Assembly (NCBI GenBank): GCA_036277075.1
Contig: DASUNQ010000128.1
Coordinates: 1-9,792, forward strand
DNA from: DASUNQ01 sp036277075
GTDB taxonomy: Bacteria; Acidobacteriota; Thermoanaerobaculia; Multivoradales; UBA5704
DNA length: 9,792 bases
Direction: 5' to 3'
Below, piece after piece: positions 8,760-9,792 of the stretch; the first letter of the stretch is position 1; every line of letters starts with the position of its first letter. The notes under the pieces were generated by a model. The model had not been told where the DNA came from and did not search any database. It saw only the letters and a program-made list of their open reading frames with translations. A program made the position numbers and the translations under genes.

Positions 8760-9792
8760 ATGCCGCGCATCCACATCCTGCCGGACCGGGTCGCGGCGCA
8801 GATCGCGGCCGGGGAGGTGGTGGAGCGGCCGGCGTCGGTGGTCAAGGAGCTGGTCGAGAACGCCCTCGACGCCGGCGCGACGGACGTTCGGGTCGAGCTC
8901 GAGGCCGGGGGGCGGCGGCGGATCACGGTCGCCGACGACGGCAGCGGCATGGGGCGCGACGACGCCCTCCTCGCCTTCGACCGCCACGCGACGAGCAAGA
9001 TCGCCGGCTTCGACGACCTCGAGCGGGTGGCGACCCTCGGCTTCCGCGGCGAGGCGCTGTGCGCCATCGCGGCGGTGGCGCGGGTCGAGCTGCTCACCGC
9101 CGAGCGGCCGGGCGACGGGCAGCGGGTGCGGATCGAGGGGGGGCGGGTGCTCGGGGCCGAGCCGGCCGCGGCGGCACGCGGCACGCGCGTCGAGGTGCGG
9201 TCGCTGTTCTGGAACGTGCCGGCGCGGCGGAAGTTCCTCAAGACGCCGGCGACCGAGCTGCGCCGCTGCCTGGAGGTCGTCCAGGGGTACGCCCTCGCCC
9301 GGCCCGAGGTCCACTTCCGGGTGGCGCACGACGGGCGCGAGCTGCTCGACGCGCCGCCCGCCGCCGCGGCGCGGGCGCGGATCGGCCAGCTCTTCGGCGA
9401 GGCGTTCGCGGGGCGGCTGGTCGAGATGCCCGCCGCCGGATGGGTCTCGGGCCTGGTCGGCACCCCGGAGACCGCCGGCGCCCGGCGCGCCTTCGTCTTC
9501 GTCAACCGGCGCCTGGTGCGTGACCGCGCGGCGCTCTCGGCCTTCTACCGCGCGGTGCGCGAGGAGTGGCGCAGCGACGAGTTCCCCGCCCTCTTCCTCT
9601 TCCTCGAGCTGCCGCCGGAGGAGGTGGACGTCAACGTCCACCCGCAGAAGGCGGAGGTGCGCTTCCGCGACGGCGGGCTCCTCGACCGCCTCCACCTGAC
9701 GCTGCGCGCCGCCCTGGCGCGAGCCCGCGGCGAGGAGCCGGCGCCGCTGCGCGCGCCGCTCGGCGGGGCGCCGGCCATGCCGCCGGGCTGGC
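8760..9792 (+). CDS. mutL: DNA mismatch repair protein MutL (3' end outside window)
   Basis: MutL is the GHKL-family ATPase that couples mismatch recognition by MutS to strand incision. The first 344 codons are present and the frame is open to the edge. It begins MPRIHILPDRVAAQIAAGEV and contains all N-terminal ATPase motifs: VVKELVENALDAGA (catalytic Glu30 and Mg-binding Asn34 by alignment with E. coli Glu29/Asn33), the nucleotide-contact Asp59 in ADDGSGM, HATSKI, and the ATP-lid block LGFRGEAL at 93-100. The transducer domain shows GTRVEVRSLFWNVPARRKFL, FVFVNRRLVRD and VDVNVHPQKAEVRF, the last near 287-300. An Ala/Pro/Arg-rich linker begins at the edge. The C-terminal dimerisation domain, and so whether the endonuclease motif (DQHAxxERxxYE) exists, lies outside. 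ATG 8760 aligns with the family N-terminus. The promoter lies in the 54-base gap shared with the divergent membrane gene. Confidence 0.97.
   Translation, partial: MPRIHILPDRVAAQIAAGEVVERPASVVKELVENALDAGATDVRVELEAGGRRRITVADDGSGMGRDDALLAFDRHATSKIAGFDDLERVATLGFRGEALCAIAAVARVELLTAERPGDGQRVRIEGGRVLGAEPAAAARGTRVEVRSLFWNVPARRKFLKTPATELRRCLEVVQGYALARPEVHFRVAHDGRELLDAPPAAAARARIGQLFGEAFAGRLVEMPAAGWVSGLVGTPETAGARRAFVFVNRRLVRDRAALSAFYRAVREEWRSDEFPALFLFLELPPEEVDVNVHPQKAEVRFRDGGLLDRLHLTLRAALARARGEEPAPLRAPLGGAPAMPPGW

Noticed and set aside
8715..9695. Minus-strand frame opposite mutL
   Set aside because: The opposite strand encodes an unmistakable MutL N-terminus; the antisense product is charged low-complexity sequence without motifs.

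Overview
The window is a very GC-rich (visibly above 70%), densely packed stretch of bacterial chromosome. It carries a separate glycyl-tRNA synthetase beta subunit and a MutL. Both argue against most Actinobacteria, which use the single-chain GlyRS and usually lack MutL. A high-GC Acidobacteriota, Myxococcota or similar uncultured lineage fits better, but I cannot place it by sequence alone. I see no rRNA, tRNA, CRISPR array, insertion sequence or phage gene.

Layout from left to right: the 3' bulk of glyS (+, its start lies left of the window); a 128-residue hendecad coiled-coil protein (-) that converges on glyS with overlapping stop codons; an EamA/DMT-family transporter (+), divergent from it across 15 bases; a 154-base gap with traces of a tiny ORF and the likely ppdK promoter; ppdK, pyruvate phosphate dikinase (+, TTG start with a strong Shine-Dalgarno); a SAM-dependent methyltransferase (+, TTG start overlapping the ppdK stop); a multi-pass GT-C-like membrane protein (-), whose 3' end overlaps the methyltransferase by 22 bases; and the first 344 codons of mutL (+), divergent from it across 54 bases and running off the right edge.

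Most genes here are housekeeping: translation (glyS), pyruvate/PEP interconversion (ppdK) and mismatch repair (mutL). The transporter, methyltransferase and GT-C-like protein are accessory membrane or envelope functions of unknown substrate. The only clear candidate co-transcription unit is ppdK-methyltransferase; the other junctions alternate in strand. I see no defence system or obviously new multi-gene machine. The points worth a second look are the hendecad protein and its stop-codon overlap, a possible frame-shifted micro-ORF before ppdK, repeats around the ppdK -10 element, and a recurring TANNNT hexamer just ahead of genes without a Shine-Dalgarno.
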